From Helicobacter felistomachi (GTDB lineage Bacteria; Campylobacterota; Campylobacteria; Campylobacterales; Helicobacteraceae), in the NCBI RefSeq assembly GCF_030296895.1, contig NZ_AP028022.1, forward strand, positions 1,550,001 through 1,614,000: a stretch of 64,000 nt of DNA. The letters run 5' to 3'. The stretch's first letter is position 1. Each line of letters begins with the position of its first letter. The notes beneath the pieces are model-generated. The model had not been told where the DNA came from, made no database searches, and saw only the letters and a program-made list of their open reading frames with translations. Shown here one piece after another: positions 46,641 to 55,830 of this stretch. The position numbers were made by a program, and so were the translations under genes.

Positions 46641-47132
46641 TTAGGGCTCATGGGATTTTGTATTTTTAAGATCTTGATATGGTTCTGTCCCTTCAACATC
46701 TTCACAACCATCTTGATGATCTAAATCGCAAGCTTGTTGAAAATAACGTTGAGCTGTCCTTTTATCCTGTTTGACTCCAATGCCATATTTATACATCACC
46801 CCCAAGTTGTAATAACCCCTAGCATCCCCCAGTTCCCCTGCTTTTTGGTAGTACTGTAAAGCTCTAAGATACTTTCTAGAAGTGCCTTGGCCGTTTTTAT
46901 ACATCAAGCCCAAATGATAGCAAGCCTCACCACTCCCCAAATCTGCTGCTTCTTGAAAGTCTTGCAGAGCTCTGGAATAATGTCTACTCTTATAGGCCTT
47001 TAAGCCAGACTTAAGATAAAAGTTTGCCTTTTCACTCGTCTTGACGCTGGTATATTCACTAGCATAATTCCCACTTAAACACAACAAAATCAGCAACACC
47101 ATTTGACTCGTACTTTTTACTAAATTTGCCAT
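46641..47132 (-). CDS. Secreted Sel1-repeat (Hcp-like) protein
   Basis: 163 residues. A signal peptide ('MVLLILLCLSGNYAS') precedes Sel1 repeats: 'ALQDFQEAADLGSGEACYHL' with 'GLMYKNGQGT', 'ALQYYQKAGELGDARGYYNL' with 'GVMYKYGIGVKQD', and 'AQRYFQQACDLDHQDGCED'. Paired cysteines are kept only in the last repeat, fewer than in the Helicobacter cysteine-rich Hcp proteins. Likely periplasmic or secreted; a role in host interaction is inferred from the family. Confidence 0.8.
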   Translation of the reverse strand: MANLVKSTSQMVLLILLCLSGNYASEYTSVKTSEKANFYLKSGLKAYKSRHYSRALQDFQEAADLGSGEACYHLGLMYKNGQGTSRKYLRALQYYQKAGELGDARGYYNLGVMYKYGIGVKQDKRTAQRYFQQACDLDHQDGCEDVEGTEPYQDLKNTKSHEP

Positions 47133-47597
47133 TTTTCTCCCTTAAAAGATGAGATTATTATAGTTTAAAAAATAAAAGTTTTCTATTAGATTTCATGTGC
47201 GCTCTTTGCAGGGACACGGGCTTACACTAGACAATTTATCTAGGCGGTTTTTAAAGCTAAAAACCAAACCGATTCGTTCCTACTAGTTATCTCCTTGATT
47301 TAACTTTAATTTTTTAATTAAATCTTTAATAAAATCTACAAAGATCCACCACTTCCTCCATTTGAGGGTTTTTATAAAAAACCTTGCTTTAGTTTTTTAA
47401 AATAACTTCTGTGCTCTCTGCCTTTTTTTGGGTTGTAAGCTTTTTAGGGTTTTTGCCCTCCACCCACTTAAAGGCCCTTTGTCTTGTTGCTCAAAAACAA
47501 CCTTGTTGACAATTTGATCCGCTATAAGCATTATGGAATTGTTTACTTTGTAGGCTTAAAGTCTCGGCGCATTTTGATAAAATTTAAAGGAGCAGCA
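47133..47597. promoter_or_regulatory. 465-bp region upstream of amiE, with -10 box
   Basis: No gene supported. A TATAAG at 47523-47528 lies about 70 bases before the amiE ATG and is a plausible -10 box, leaving a ~60-base leader. The AT-rich 47300-47400 stretch could hold regulator sites (Fur, NikR and ArsR are known to act on amidase genes in H. pylori), but I see no clear operator. Confidence 0.4.
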
Positions 47598-48614
47598 ATG
47601 CGACACGGAGATATTAGCAGCAGTCCCGACACCGTTGGCGTGGCGGTGGTGAATTACAAAATGCCTAGGCTACACACCAAACAAGATGTCCTAGACAATT
47701 GCCATAAAATTGCAGACATGATTACAGGCGTGAAACAAGGTTTGCCTGGGTTAGATTTAATCATCTTTCCTGAGTACAGCACGCACGGCATCATGTACGA
47801 CCGCAAAGAAATGTTTGACACGGCGGCGAGTGTGCCTGGTGAAGAGACCACGATTTTTGCCAACGCCTGCAAAAAGAACAAGGTGTGGGGCGTGTTTTCT
47901 TTAACGGGTGAAAAGCACGAAGACCCTAAAAAGAATCCCTACAACACCCTCATTCTCATCAATGACAAAGGTGAGATCGTGCAAAAGTACCGCAAAATTT
48001 TGCCCTGGTGCCCCATTGAGTGCTGGTATCCGGGGGATAAAACCTATGTCGTGGATGGGCCTAAAGGCTTAAAAGTTTCGCTCATCATCTGCGATGATGG
48101 CAACTACCCTGAAATTTGGCGTGACTGCGCCATGCGTGGGGCTGAGCTCATTGTGCGCTGTCAAGGCTATATGTATCCGGCTAAAGAACAACAAATCACA
48201 ATGGTCAAAGCCATGGCATGGGCGAACCAGTGCTATGTGGCGGTGGCCAACGCCGCTGGGTTTGATGGAGTGTATTCTTACTTCGGACATTCCAGCATTG
48301 TAGGCTTTGACGGACGCACTTTGGGTGAGTGTGGGGAAGAAGAGTATGGGATTCAATACGCCCAACTCTCTGTGCACGAAATCCGCGATGCACGCAAACA
48401 CGACCAAAGCCAAAACCAACTCTTCAAACTCTTACACAGAGGCTATAGCGGGGTCTTCATCAGTGGTGATGGAGATAAAGGCGTGGCCGAATGCCCCTTT
48501 GAGTTTTACAGAACGTGGGTGACTGACCCCAAAAAAGCCCAAGCCAATGTGGAGAAATTCACAAGACACCACATCGGCGTGAAAGATTGCCCCATCTACG
48601 ATTTGCCACATTAA
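47598..48614 (+). CDS. amiE: Aliphatic amidase AmiE
   Basis: 338 residues from ATG 47598 (AAAGGAG upstream), starting '[20 protein letters not shown]', nearly the known AmiE N-terminus. The nitrilase-fold triad is visible: Glu in '[10 protein letters not shown]', Lys in '[14 protein letters not shown]', Cys in '[18 protein letters not shown]'. AmiE hydrolyses short amides such as acrylamide and propionamide to ammonia, supporting acid resistance and nitrogen supply in gastric Helicobacter. It is AmiE rather than AmiF by its N-terminus and 'GGHxSxxGFDG'-type region. An in-frame extension to 47484 is not needed. Confidence 0.96.
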   Translation: MRHGDISSSPDTVGVAVVNYKMPRLHTKQDVLDNCHKIADMITGVKQGLPGLDLIIFPEYSTHGIMYDRKEMFDTAASVPGEETTIFANACKKNKVWGVFSLTGEKHEDPKKNPYNTLILINDKGEIVQKYRKILPWCPIECWYPGDKTYVVDGPKGLKVSLIICDDGNYPEIWRDCAMRGAELIVRCQGYMYPAKEQQITMVKAMAWANQCYVAVANAAGFDGVYSYFGHSSIVGFDGRTLGECGEEEYGIQYAQLSVHEIRDARKHDQSQNQLFKLLHRGYSGVFISGDGDKGVAECPFEFYRTWVTDPKKAQANVEKFTRHHIGVKDCPIYDLPH

Positions 48615-48647
48615 TGTAATTTTGGCAATCTTGGGCGCAAGGCGTGC

Positions 48648-48653
48648 TATAAT
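48648..48653 (+). promoter_or_regulatory. -10 box (TGCTATAAT) of small lipoprotein gene
   Basis: TATAAT with upstream TGC lies 34 bases before the ATG at 48687, giving the lipoprotein gene its own promoter after amiE. Confidence 0.65.
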
Positions 48654-48686
48654 AGCGGGTTCTGAAAAAAGATAAGAGGAGAACCC

Positions 48687-48902
48687 ATGAACAGACACGC
48701 CTTGACCACCGCTTTTTTGGCGGCTCTTTTCATCACAGGGTGTGCTGCCCAAAGCACCCCTGCTAAAAGCACAGCGCCTAGCAAACCCGCCGCTACACAA
48801 AAAGCCCCTGGCGCAAAACAAACGACACAACAAAGCACCCAGCAAAACCAAGACGATGACGGCATCAACTATGAAAGATCTTTAATTCGGGGGAAAAAGT
48901 AG
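48687..48902 (+). CDS. Small lipoprotein
   Basis: 71 residues with AGGAG before the ATG. The signal ends in the lipobox 'LFITGCAAQ' (Cys19). The mature part is low-complexity Thr/Ser/Pro/Ala/Gln-rich, ending 'DDDGINYERSLIRGKK'. Probably anchored in a membrane with a flexible tail. No known family recognised. Confidence 0.75.
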   Translation: MNRHALTTAFLAALFITGCAAQSTPAKSTAPSKPAATQKAPGAKQTTQQSTQQNQDDDGINYERSLIRGKK

Positions 48903-49049
48903 GGTTGAGTGGTGTGTGGGCTAGGTCCACAAGAAACTGCAAGCTAAATTAACGAGCAAGTCTTTACAAGCAAAACTGCAGACTAAGGGCACAACTAGAA
49001 ATCCACAATCCGTCTAAGCACTTGTTGGGTAAAAAAGTTTACAAGGAAA

Positions 49050-49127
49050 TGGTCGGAGTAGCGGGATTCAAACCCACGACCTCACCCACCCCAAGGGTGC
49101 GCGCTAATCAGGCTGCGCCATACTCCG
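49050..49127 (-). tRNA. tRNA-Pro (anticodon GGG)
   Basis: Minus-strand cloverleaf. Acceptor CGGAGTA/TACTCCG (49127-49121 with 49060-49054), D stem GCGC/GCGC, anticodon stem CACCC/GGGTG with loop TTGGGGT giving anticodon GGG, five-base variable loop, T stem GTGGG/CCCGC with loop TTTGAAT. Discriminator A and an encoded CCA end follow. C1-G72 is normal for bacterial tRNA-Pro. Confidence 0.95.
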
Positions 49128-49189
49128 TAAAAGGCTGATTCTATCCAAACAAAATTAACTTTAACTTAAGTTTTAGTGCGCCTGTAAGT

Positions 49190-50286
49190 TTAGCGTAAGC
49201 CCTGCACAAAACAGCGCACTTCTTTGTCTAACGCTTGGATTTGCTCCAAATTTTCTAAAGCAGGAGTTGGCCTTTAAAATGTTCTAGGCTCTTAGCCACT
49301 AGGGCATTGATGTTGCCAAAGGGTATGGCTCCCGTTTTAAAGGCTCTTAGGGCCTCTTCATTGCTGGCGTTGAGCACCACGCCTAATTTGGGTTGATCTA
49401 GAAGGAGGTTTTTAAATCTCCAAAGGGGGTATCTATCGGTGTCTATGGGTTCGAATTTAAGTGGGGTGCTAAATATCTCTAGGGGTTTGATAGGAGCTTT
49501 GGGGACATTTTGGGGGCTTAGGGCGTGCAGGATGGATAAGCGCATGTCAGGACGGCTTAAGTGCGCATGGTAGCTTTGGTCTTTAAAGCGCACTAAGGCG
49601 TGCACGCTAGAGCTGCGCTCAAGGCACGCATCCACTTTAAGCCCCCCAAAGAGCCAAAAGGCTTCCAGCACTTCAAAGAGTTTATTGACCATGCTCGCCG
49701 AGTTGATCGTGATGTCTGCGCCCATGTGCCAGTTAGGGTGTTTTAGCACCGCACCAAGGTTTTGGCTGGCGATTTGCTCTAAGGGGGTGTCGCGCAACGC
49801 CCCCCCGCTGGCCGTTAAAAACAGCGTGTCTACACTCTCTTCAGCTGTGTTTTTGAGCAGTGAGTGGAGCGCAAAGTGCTCGCTATCGATGGGCAAAATC
49901 TTCGCCCCTTTTAAAAGCCACCCACCCACCACTAAGGACTCTTTATTTGCTAAAGCTAAAGTCTTGCCCGCTTTAAAAGCGCACAAGCTGGGCTCTAACC
50001 CGCCAAAGCCCACAAGGGCGTTTAACACTAAGGAACTTTGGGCACGCGCCACCATTTGGGCGATCCCCTCTGCTCCAATAAAAATTTCTGTGCCTTGCGG
50101 GGCTTTTAGTAGAGGGTAGTCTTTTTTGTCTAAAATGGCGACTTTTTTAGGCTTGTGGGCGGCGATTTGTGTATTTAGTAGCTCTACATTGCGCCCCGCA
50201 CTTAAAGCCTCTATGGGTAAGTTAAACAGCTGTGCCACCTCTAGGGCTTGCCGCCCCACTGAGCCCGTGCTGCCTAAAATGATCAT
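49190..50286 (-). CDS. dxr: 1-deoxy-D-xylulose 5-phosphate reductoisomerase, frameshift near 3' end
   Basis: About 366 residues when joined. '[18 protein letters not shown]' is the NADPH-binding start; '[14 protein letters not shown]', '[13 protein letters not shown]', '[16 protein letters not shown]' and '[15 protein letters not shown]' are catalytic and metal-site motifs. The frame stops at 49255, but the sequence beyond encodes '[19 protein letters not shown]', the expected C-terminus. One base missing near 49263-49264 explains this. Dxr makes MEP in isoprenoid synthesis and is essential. The ATG overlaps the cdsA stop (ATGA). Confidence 0.93.
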
Positions 50287-51073
50287 AAAGCGGCTTCTAT
50301 AGCGGCTTTAGTACGCAACAAGAAGTGCAAACTTATGGCGGCAAAGAACATGGCATCTAGGCGGTCTAACACCCCCCCATGCCCGGGCAAGATGCTTCCG
50401 CTGTCCTTCACCCCCGCCCGCCTTTTTAAAGAGCTCTCATACAAATCCCCCCAAATCGCGCTGATACTATGAGAGCACTGGTTACGAAGGCATAAAGAAA
50501 GTCTACATATTTTAAGCCCACCAGCCCCCCCACCACACTCGCAAACATGAAGCCGATAAAATACTCTTCAAGGGTTTTTTTAGGCGAGGTGGGGCTTAGG
50601 GGGATGTTGCCAAAGAGTCGTCCGCCAAAATACGCCCCCACATCGGTAAACACCACCACCACTACAAGCCACACCACCGCCATCACCCCAAACTCTCTAA
50701 ATAGAGCCAAAATGTAGACAAAAGGCAAAGTGGGGTAAATGAAGATAAAGCTGTGGCGCACATCAAAGCCCTTATAAGCCAAGAACCCGACCACAAACAT
50801 CCCTATCATCACCACACTCTCAATGGGCGGGGCGATGTAGACAAAACACCACACAAAGATCAAGCCCACATAATGCCACACATTGGGCGCATAGCCATAG
50901 ATTTTTTGATAAAGGTGCAAGGCTTCGTGCCCGCCGATCAAATAAGCCGCTCCTAACACCGCCCAAAACACCCATAAAGAGTTTAAAGAAAAAACCACAA
51001 TGGCTAAAAGAACTAAAGCCCCTCCCGTGAAGTAACGCGCACTTTCGCCAAAAAATTTTGATTTAAGTTTCAT
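50283..51073 (-). CDS. cdsA: Phosphatidate cytidylyltransferase CdsA, one frameshift
   Basis: About 263 residues from ATG 51073 ('[18 protein letters not shown]') with seven to eight membrane segments. The first frame ends early at 50426, but the other frame continues from about 50464 with '[20 protein letters not shown]' and '[20 protein letters not shown]', the CdsA signature, to TGA 50283. One base is missing near 50460-50470, not in a long run. The enzyme makes CDP-diacylglycerol for phospholipids and is essential. Operon order cdsA-dxr matches H. pylori. Confidence 0.92.
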
Positions 51074-51081
51074 GACAATCC

Positions 51082-52683
51082 TTAGCGTACAAAAATAAGA
51101 TGAACGAGGCTGTAAGCAAAGCCGCTGATGAGGACAATCCCGATCAAGTTGAGCCACAAGCCGGCCTTGATCATGTCCTTCATTTGCAAATAGCCCGAGC
51201 CGTAGGCGATCGCGTTGGGCGGTGTCGCCACAGGGAGCATGAAAGCGCAGGTGGCGGCAAGTGCCACGGGGATGGTGAGTGAAAGCACCTCAGCCCCCTT
51301 AAAGCCCAGCCCCAACGCCACGCCCCCTAAGACGGGTAAGAAGGCCGCCGCCGTGGCGGTGTTGGAGGTGATCTCGGTCAAGAAGATCACCATCGTTGTA
51401 ACCAATACAATCAAGAGCAAAAGGGGGATGTGGCCTAGCAGGGCGACTTGTTTGCCAATCCACAAGGATAAGCCCGTTTTAGAAAATTGTGCTGAAAGGG
51501 CTAATCCCCCCCCAAAGAGCAGCAGCACATCCCACGGGAGCTTTTTCATGGTGTTCCAATCAATGAGACAGGTGTTTTGCGCGGGGATAATGAATAAAAG
51601 CACGGCCACAGACATCGCGATGATCGAATCGATGTTAGGGATTTTAATCCCCCTAGAGTGCAAAAAGCTGCCTAAGAAAATCCAACTAAGAGAGGCGACT
51701 ACAAAGAGAAAAGCGACCCAACGCTCCCCGGAGTTCATCGCACCTAGTTTTTTTAGCTCTTCTTGAATCATCTCTTTGCCCCCGGGGATGTTTTTAATTT
51801 CAATGGGAAAGATCGTATAAGTGAGCAGGGCCCAAGCGGCAAAGAGCATGAGTAAAGATAAAGGCATGCCAAGGATCATCCACTTGCCAAAGTCAATTTT
51901 CACATGCATGGCCTCTTGCATGTAACCGGCTAAAAGCGCGTTGGGGGGCGTACCTATGAGCGTGCCCAGTGAGCCAATAGAAGCACTGTAAGCGATGCCT
52001 AGCATGAGACACACGCTAAAATTGGTGCGGTGCACCGGGGTCTTAGCGTCCTGCCCCTTATCTACGATGTTTTGTAAAATCCCGCCCTGTGTGCTGGCGC
52101 GTGAAAGCGGGCTTGAATCTAAGGGCGTGGCTTGCCCCTGCTTTTCTTCTAAGAGTTTGGCGACCAATTGCAGCACGCTAAGCCCCACGGGCATCATCAT
52201 CACCGCCGTGGCGGTGTTAGAAACCCACATAGACAAAAATGCGGTGGCGAGCATAAACCCGGCGACTAAGGCCCTAGGGCTAGTCCCCACTAGGGCGATG
52301 ATGTTTAAAGCGATTCGGGTGTGTAAATTCCACCTTTGCATCGCCATCGCCAGCACAAAGCCGCCCATGAACAAAAAGATAATGGGGCTTGCGTAACTCG
52401 CCCCCACTTCTTTAAAACCCGCTACACCACAAAGGGTAAACAGCACTAAGGGCAACAAAGCGGTCGCCACCAACTCAATGGCTTCGCTCATCCACCACAC
52501 CCCCATTAAAACCGCAATGGCAGCGACAAAGGGCATGCTCTCGATCCTCAGCTTGGGTTGATTGAGGCTGTGCTGGATGCTTTCTAAATGGTGTGCCATA
52601 GAAAAATACACCAACAACGCCAACACCAGCCCAGCAACAAACCCGACCCATGGGATACAACGGGTGCTACCCGACTGCGGCAT
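51082..52683 (-). CDS. DASS-family sodium:anion/dicarboxylate symporter
   Basis: 533 residues with about 12 membrane segments. 'MWVSNTATAVMMMPVGLSVL' is the first SNT substrate motif and 'TEITSNTATAAAFLPVLGG' the second, each in a hairpin. 'PVATPPNAIAYGSGYLQMKD' is the conserved C-terminal signature. It imports dicarboxylates or sulfate with sodium. It lies eight bases before cdsA, as in the HP0214-0216 order I recall. The exact anion cannot be told. Confidence 0.9.
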   Translation of the reverse strand: MPQSGSTRCIPWVGFVAGLVLALLVYFSMAHHLESIQHSLNQPKLRIESMPFVAAIAVLMGVWWMSEAIELVATALLPLVLFTLCGVAGFKEVGASYASPIIFLFMGGFVLAMAMQRWNLHTRIALNIIALVGTSPRALVAGFMLATAFLSMWVSNTATAVMMMPVGLSVLQLVAKLLEEKQGQATPLDSSPLSRASTQGGILQNIVDKGQDAKTPVHRTNFSVCLMLGIAYSASIGSLGTLIGTPPNALLAGYMQEAMHVKIDFGKWMILGMPLSLLMLFAAWALLTYTIFPIEIKNIPGGKEMIQEELKKLGAMNSGERWVAFLFVVASLSWIFLGSFLHSRGIKIPNIDSIIAMSVAVLLFIIPAQNTCLIDWNTMKKLPWDVLLLFGGGLALSAQFSKTGLSLWIGKQVALLGHIPLLLLIVLVTTMVIFLTEITSNTATAAAFLPVLGGVALGLGFKGAEVLSLTIPVALAATCAFMLPVATPPNAIAYGSGYLQMKDMIKAGLWLNLIGIVLISGFAYSLVHLIFVR

Positions 52684-52760
52684 GACAATCCTTGAAAACT
52701 AAAATTAAACTTTCATTCTAAGCTAATATACTTTTTCATGCACTTAAAGTTACTAGAAAA

Positions 52761-54482
52761 CTACCAGCGGTAGCCCAAAGATGCAGAGAAAATACGCAAT
52801 TGTCCCAAATCGTTTGATTGGTAATAGCTATTGCGGTTGCTTTTAAAGGTGAAAGTCCCCCCCCAACCGATGTCAAAGCCCCTAAAGTTGTACTTCGCCC
52901 CAAAGGCGATGGTGTAGCCATTGGAGTCGGGAATGCCGATGGCCTCTTGCGGGCTGGGGGCTTGATCGTAGCTAAACGCCCCCATCAAGCGCAAAGAGCG
53001 CCCCATGTAAGTCGCCCCCACCCTAAAGGTGTTGGTGTCGCGCCAGCCCGCTCCCATGTTCATCACCCCGCTAAAGTCTGCCAACCCCACCATTTTTTTT
53101 AAGGTGGCTGCGTTTAAAGTCTGCACCGCCCCACCAATGCCCTGGTAACTCGCATTGGCAAAGTCGGGGGTGACCAAGAATTTATTGCCCTGCGACCAAA
53201 AGGTGCGCCGGTACACCCCCTCAATGCGCAAGTGGTGCTTAAAAAACTCGTGGGCGTAAGCGATGTCTAGCATTTCTGGCAAGGACACATTGATGTTCAA
53301 ATGCCCCCTTGTTAAAACATCGCCTAAGCTAGGACCCAACTCAGTCAAGGCGGTTAAATCCCCGTGCATGTTGAATGTCACGCTGCTGTTGTAAACCACA
53401 GAAAACATGCCATTGTCAAACACGCGCATGCTCGCCGCCGCCCGATAACCCCCACTCCACGCACTGCCATTGCTCTGTTGCACCACTTGCGCCGTTCCAT
53501 ACAGATCGGAGTCGGCTTGTTGTAGCCCGCTGTATTGCATGATTTGCTTGAGCCCGCTGTAATAGGCTTGGCAAGATGTGGAGTTGGGGTTGACATTGGG
53601 CTGGCAGTTCATGGCGGGTTGCCAGCCGATGTTGGCAAGCTGCTGGCGCATAGAGCTTGGCACTTGTTGGCTAAAGACTTTGTTAGGCAGACCCAAAATT
53701 TGGCTCGCGGTGAGCACAGAGGCACCGTGCAAAGGCACATACACAGTGTTGTTGAAGCTGCCGGTGGCATATAGTCCGCGCCCCGACACACCCACAGAAA
53801 AGCGGTTGCCAATGGTATAACTAATGCTCGGAGCGACCTCGACCATCATAATAAACACATCGCGCAAGAACTCGCCCCCGGGCCCATGCCACTTCATGCC
53901 AAGCCCTGAAGGGGCGGTAAAGCTCCCTCCAAAAGTAAAGCCGTTGTGCGTGCGGCTCTTGTAAAAGAATTTGGGCAACACAAAATTAGTCGTGCCCGTC
54001 CAACCGGGCACCACTTGATTGCTGGGCATGGAGGCTACGGTGAAGACCTTTTGGTTGGTTAGATTCTCTAGGCCATTGATGAGCTTTTGGGCGGCGGGCA
54101 TGCCATTGACGATGATTTTATTGCCTATGGTGGAGCCGACATCGCCTAGCCCCAAAATGTCAAGAATTTTCAATAAATTCTGCTTGCTCTTGTCCACCAC
54201 AAGGCTGGTGATGGAGTAGAGTCCCTGATTGCTGCTAGGCACCATAAACCTAAAGGCCGGGATGTTGATGACCGTGCTTGTCACTTCAAATTCGCTGCGA
54301 TTCTCCCCCCAATCGTTGGTAAAACCCATGTTGGCGGGGTTGTAGTAACTCGCATCCGCCCCGCGTGCCCCGGCCACATAGGCCGAACCCAAAGCGGTGC
54401 CATTCAGGCTCTGCTCGGAGATTTGAAACCCATTGGCCGCCAAAGAAACCGGTAAAAAAGGCCATAAAAAGCGTAAGCGCAA
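52761..54482 (-). CDS. FadL/OmpP1-family outer-membrane transporter
   Basis: 573 residues. After a short signal, the mature start 'NGFQISEQSLNGTALGSAYV' with 'AGARGADASYYNPANMGF' is the FadL plug motif. The rest is a beta-barrel pattern ending 'LGQLRIFSASLGYRW'. The start is TTG 54482, preceded by a strong AGGGAG; no ATG is available before the upstream stop. FadL proteins take up hydrophobic compounds such as fatty acids. It follows the lipoprotein gene by 15 bases, as in H. pylori HP0839-HP0838. Confidence 0.92.
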   Translation of the reverse strand: MRLRFLWPFLPVSLAANGFQISEQSLNGTALGSAYVAGARGADASYYNPANMGFTNDWGENRSEFEVTSTVINIPAFRFMVPSSNQGLYSITSLVVDKSKQNLLKILDILGLGDVGSTIGNKIIVNGMPAAQKLINGLENLTNQKVFTVASMPSNQVVPGWTGTTNFVLPKFFYKSRTHNGFTFGGSFTAPSGLGMKWHGPGGEFLRDVFIMMVEVAPSISYTIGNRFSVGVSGRGLYATGSFNNTVYVPLHGASVLTASQILGLPNKVFSQQVPSSMRQQLANIGWQPAMNCQPNVNPNSTSCQAYYSGLKQIMQYSGLQQADSDLYGTAQVVQQSNGSAWSGGYRAAASMRVFDNGMFSVVYNSSVTFNMHGDLTALTELGPSLGDVLTRGHLNINVSLPEMLDIAYAHEFFKHHLRIEGVYRRTFWSQGNKFLVTPDFANASYQGIGGAVQTLNAATLKKMVGLADFSGVMNMGAGWRDTNTFRVGATYMGRSLRLMGAFSYDQAPSPQEAIGIPDSNGYTIAFGAKYNFRGFDIGWGGTFTFKSNRNSYYQSNDLGQLRIFSASLGYRW

Positions 54483-54497
54483 AACAAGCTCCCTAAA

Positions 54498-55094
54498 TCA
54501 TTGCGGATGGTAGGCTTCAAACACGATCGCCACACCCGTGGTCATGTTTTGAAACAAGGTTTTTTCGGGGTTGCGCTCGTAGTAGATGAGCTGCCCATTT
54601 TCTACAAAACGCTGAATCAGCGTGCCATTAGGAGCGATTTGCTTGCCTAGCCCATGAAAAATGTCGCGCCCGAGCACGATGTCGTCAAATAAATCGCCAT
54701 AGCTCACTTTGCCAAACATGTCCCTAGCTGCGCTCCACTTCGCCGTGCAAGTCCCTGAAAAACAAATGTAGTTTTTCTTGATGACAATGTCGCCTAGGCG
54801 TTTGCTGAGTTTATAGAGCACTAATTCTAAATCCCCTTCTTTGGTGCGCCCAATGGTCCCGTAGTCGTAAAAGCGCAACACGGGCGTGTAAATGTAAATG
54901 AGCTTGAATTTCTCCAACTCTTGTCTGATCTTAGCAGCTTGTTCCCTTTGACGCTGCGCATAACTCTTCTTAATAAAGAGCTTTTTATGGGGTTTTTTGG
55001 GCTTAGCCACTTTAGGCTGGTGGTTACACGCGCTTAAAAGCAGTCCAAAGAGCCCGGCTGCTAACAACCGCCCCCAAAAAACACCCCAACGCAA
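54498..55094 (-). CDS. Conserved Helicobacter lipoprotein (HP0838-like)
   Basis: 198 residues. Signal with lipobox 'LLLSACNHQ' (Cys23), a Lys-rich linker, then a compact domain with 'FYDYGTIGRTKEGDLELVLY' and 'CFSGTCTAKWSAARDMFGKV'. No enzyme motif. It sits between flgP-like and fadL genes; its position after flgP recalls flgQ of Campylobacter, but similarity to FlgQ cannot be judged by eye. Confidence 0.75.
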   Translation of the reverse strand: MRWGVFWGRLLAAGLFGLLLSACNHQPKVAKPKKPHKKLFIKKSYAQRQREQAAKIRQELEKFKLIYIYTPVLRFYDYGTIGRTKEGDLELVLYKLSKRLGDIVIKKNYICFSGTCTAKWSAARDMFGKVSYGDLFDDIVLGRDIFHGLGKQIAPNGTLIQRFVENGQLIYYERNPEKTLFQNMTTGVAIVFEAYHPQ

Positions 55095-55111
55095 AATTTA
55101 AGCCCGCTGCC

Positions 55112-55786
55112 TTATCCGCGCGCGCGGTTAAAGACGTTGTACCAAATGCGCCCATCGAGCTTGAGTTCCATGCTCACTTGGCACAGCCCATCTTTGTAGA
55201 TCGTTTCGGTGATCTCGGCGTTGCGGATCAAGGCATTGACTTTGGTTTTAATCACGGAGTTTTGCAAAATCATGTCTTTGACTGTGTCAGTCGCATTCAC
55301 ACGAATCCCATACATTTTTTCGCCTAGTTGGCGGTAGCCATCTACGATCGCCGCCCTTTTAGCAAGAGCGAGGGCCTGGGAGGGGGAAATGGTCGATTCA
55401 GGTGCCACACCCATGCCCACTGCGCTAAGTTCGATCACATTGGTGGGAGTGAGGATCGGAGTGTTGGCGATCATGCCATTTTCGCCCGCTGAGGGAGCGA
55501 CACTTTGGTTAGAGTTGTCAAAGCGGGTCGTGATCTGTGGAGAGGTAGGGGCTTCTTTGGGGAAAACGGGCATGGAGTGGGGGCTGCGCCCATTGTTAAA
55601 GGTCGTGGGCGGATAAATGGGGGCTTGTAGACCTGTGGCTGAGGGCGGGATGAGCTGCGTAACACCGGGTTTTTTAAACCAGCCACACCCCACAAACGCT
55701 GTTGCTAAACCAACAGAGAGGCACAAGGGGACGGCCTTTTTCAAAACGCCAACACCGACTGCCAAATTCGCTTCTCGCTTCATCAC
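55112..55786 (-). CDS. FlgP-like outer-membrane lipoprotein (LPP20 family)
   Basis: 224 residues. Lipobox 'ATAFVGCGWF' (Cys34), a Pro/Ser/Asn-rich linker to about residue 115, then the LPP20 domain: 'SPSQALALAKRAAIVDGYRQ', 'LGEKMYGIRVNATDTVKDM', 'DGLCQVSMELKLDGRIWYNV'. This matches FlgP of Campylobacter, which forms the basal disk around the sheathed or polar flagellar motor. Likely needed for full motor torque; inferred from the family. Confidence 0.75.
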   Translation of the reverse strand: MMKREANLAVGVGVLKKAVPLCLSVGLATAFVGCGWFKKPGVTQLIPPSATGLQAPIYPPTTFNNGRSPHSMPVFPKEAPTSPQITTRFDNSNQSVAPSAGENGMIANTPILTPTNVIELSAVGMGVAPESTISPSQALALAKRAAIVDGYRQLGEKMYGIRVNATDTVKDMILQNSVIKTKVNALIRNAEITETIYKDGLCQVSMELKLDGRIWYNVFNRARG

Positions 55787-55830
55787 GCAAACCTTTTAAT
55801 AATTTAAGCCCCCATTTTAACACAAAAACC

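Noticed and set aside
47484-47597. N-terminal extension of AmiE from an upstream in-frame codon
   Set aside because: AmiE starts at MRHGDISSS; the upstream stretch contains the likely -10 box and ATG 47598 has a good ribosome site.
47598-48614. Assignment as formamidase AmiF
   Set aside because: The N-terminus and the WCPIEC and ICDDGNYPE segments match AmiE, not AmiF.
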